Of a stretch of DNA of 7,807 nt, positions 7,174-7,807 are shown one piece after another. The position numbers and the translations under genes were made by a program. The DNA is from Sporomusaceae bacterium (GTDB taxonomy: Bacteria > Bacillota > Negativicutes > DSM-13327), in assembly GCA_027492445.1 (NCBI GenBank), contig JAPUES010000166.1:1-7807 (forward strand). Reading direction: 5' to 3'. The first letter of the stretch is position 1. Every line of letters starts with the position of its first letter. The notes below the pieces were generated by a model that saw only the letters and a program-made list of their open reading frames with translations, did no database searches and was not told the origin of the DNA.

Positions 7174-7202
7174 TTTACCTTATGTAAAAGACAAAGTATA
7201 CT
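7174..7202 (+). promoter_or_regulatory. Promoter of the efflux adaptor gene
   Basis: TTTACC (7174-7179), a 17-base spacer and TATACT (7197-7202) form a sigma-A type promoter. An overlapping perfect TATAAT lies at 7202-7207 with only a poor -35 (TTATGT, 16-base spacing). The -35 begins two bases after the terminator stem. The leader from here to the TTG at 7305 is about 95 bases and holds a 5-bp hairpin TGACT/AGTCA (7268-7281) but no recognised RNA motif. Confidence 0.55.
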
Positions 7203-7211
7203 ATAATAGTA
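7199..7211 (+). repeat. Perfect 13-bp dyad on the -10 element (candidate operator)
   Basis: TACTAT, one central A, then ATAGTA. The dyad covers the -10 hexamers of the efflux gene, the place where a repressor would block polymerase. Efflux adaptor genes are commonly controlled by TetR- or MarR-type repressors, but no regulator gene lies in the window. Confidence 0.4.
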
Positions 7212-7289
7212 GAAAAATATTATAAAGCAGAAGGAATTGCAAATAATTAGTCGAATGAATAAAGAAATGACTGGGTAGTCACTAGCGTT

Positions 7290-7297
7290 AAGGAGGT
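7290..7297 (+). promoter_or_regulatory. Strong ribosome binding site fixing a TTG start
   Basis: AAGGAGGT is a near-perfect match to the 16S rRNA tail and lies seven to eight bases before TTG 7305. It selects that TTG over the downstream in-frame ATG at 7368, which lies inside the signal peptide's hydrophobic core. Confidence 0.8.
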
Positions 7298-7304
7298 AAA
7301 TCAA

Positions 7305-7807
7305 TTGGTTCATAAAAATTCAAAAACAAGATGGCGGTATTTTAGCCTACTCACCTTTTTAGTTGGTATGATGCTTGTAAGTGGGTGCAGCAAACAAGGG
7401 GCAAAACCGCCACAACAGCCTGTAGAGGTTAAAGTTATGCAGGTCGTGCAGAAAGATACGCCCATTACATATGAATTCGTAGGGGCGGTAGAAGCAAAAA
7501 ATGAAGTGCAGATTCGTGCAAAAGTATCGGGTAATATTGTTGCCAAAATGGTAACTGGTGGTGCCGTAGTGACACAAGGGCAACCATTATTTGAAATTGA
7601 CAGTCGCCAATATCAATCGGCTGTATTGACGGCAGAGGCCCAAGCTGCTCAGTCCGAGGCAATAGTAGCTCGCACTAAGCAGGATGTAGCAAGATACAAA
7701 CAGCTTGCAGCAAGTGAAGCTATTGCCCAGCAGGTGCTAGATAATGCACTATCAGAAGAAGCACAAAATCAGGCTGCAGCAAGGGCCAATTGGTCTAAAG
7801 TACAGCA
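7305..7807 (+). CDS. RND efflux transporter periplasmic adaptor lipoprotein (AcrA-like; 3' end cut)
   Basis: Periplasmic adaptor linking an inner-membrane RND pump to an outer-membrane channel; the first 167 codons are in the window and the frame is open to its end. Seen: a basic N-terminus with Lys4, Lys7, Arg9 and Arg11, a hydrophobic stretch (about 12-24), the lipobox VSGC with lipidated Cys28, a short proline-rich linker (35-39), the first beta/lipoyl half with FVGAVEAKNEVQIRAKVSG (58-76) and VVTQGQPLFEIDSRQY (88-103), then the start of the alpha-helical hairpin (about 105-167) rich in Ala and Gln. The hairpin run RYKQLAASEAIA matches AcrA's RYQKLLGTQYIS: Arg130 and Leu134 of the channel-binding RLS motif are kept, but the Ser position is Ala141. 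The gene has its own promoter after the terminator, and an RND pump gene is expected downstream. Confidence 0.92.
   Translation, partial: MVHKNSKTRWRYFSLLTFLVGMMLVSGCSKQGAKPPQQPVEVKVMQVVQKDTPITYEFVGAVEAKNEVQIRAKVSGNIVAKMVTGGAVVTQGQPLFEIDSRQYQSAVLTAEAQAAQSEAIVARTKQDVARYKQLAASEAIAQQVLDNALSEEAQNQAAARANWSKVQ

Noticed and set aside
7255..7278. Seven-codon leader peptide frame before the efflux adaptor
   Set aside because: There is no properly spaced ribosome binding site and no regulatory codon pattern; it is likely chance.
7310..7662. Three antisense open frames over the efflux adaptor
   Set aside because: The + strand frame has a lipobox, a lipoyl domain, a hairpin and a ribosome binding site. 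The antisense frames have none of these and no recognisable family.

Overview
The window reads as chromosomal DNA of a moderately AT-rich anaerobic Firmicute that has an outer membrane, most likely a member of the Negativicutes (Sporomusa/Pelosinus-like). Three things point there: strong AGGAGG-type ribosome binding sites, frequent TTG and GTG starts, and a lipid-anchored periplasmic adaptor of an RND efflux pump, which makes sense only in a two-membrane cell. The genus is inferred; no 16S or other marker gene is present. All genes lie on the + strand.

Region 1 (1-2164) is a two-component pair. It holds a membrane histidine kinase with an extracytoplasmic dCache-like sensor (5' end cut by the window) and a single-domain response regulator of the Rcp1/CheY type without a DNA-binding output.

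Region 2 (2289-7132) is a tight four-gene operon behind a plausible extended -10 promoter. It encodes the three subunits of a molybdenum hydroxylase of the xanthine dehydrogenase family (FAD subunit, 2Fe-2S subunit, molybdopterin subunit), then an NCS2 purine permease. Compared from memory, the closest relatives are not the classical XdhABC enzymes but the E. coli YgfM / XdhD / UacT (YgfU) set, which comparative genomics links to selenium-dependent molybdenum hydroxylases. Here the XdhD-type enzyme is split into separate, cysteine-complete 2Fe-2S and molybdopterin proteins. The likely job is uptake of a purine such as urate or xanthine and hydroxylation or reduction of a purine-like heterocycle; the exact substrate is not settled by the sequence. 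A 9-bp perfect hairpin at 7150-7172 ends the operon.

Region 3 (7174-7807) starts a new transcription unit. It has a promoter with a perfect 13-bp dyad on the -10 element, a strong ribosome binding site, and the first 167 codons of a TTG-initiated RND efflux adaptor lipoprotein that runs off the window.

The most interesting points are the split XdhD-like enzyme with non-classical purine-pocket residues and an odd FAD subunit, and the possibility that the neighbouring dCache kinase senses the permease/enzyme substrate. No CRISPR, tRNA, rRNA, insertion sequence or phage gene was seen. Neither non-coding gap exceeds 300 bases.
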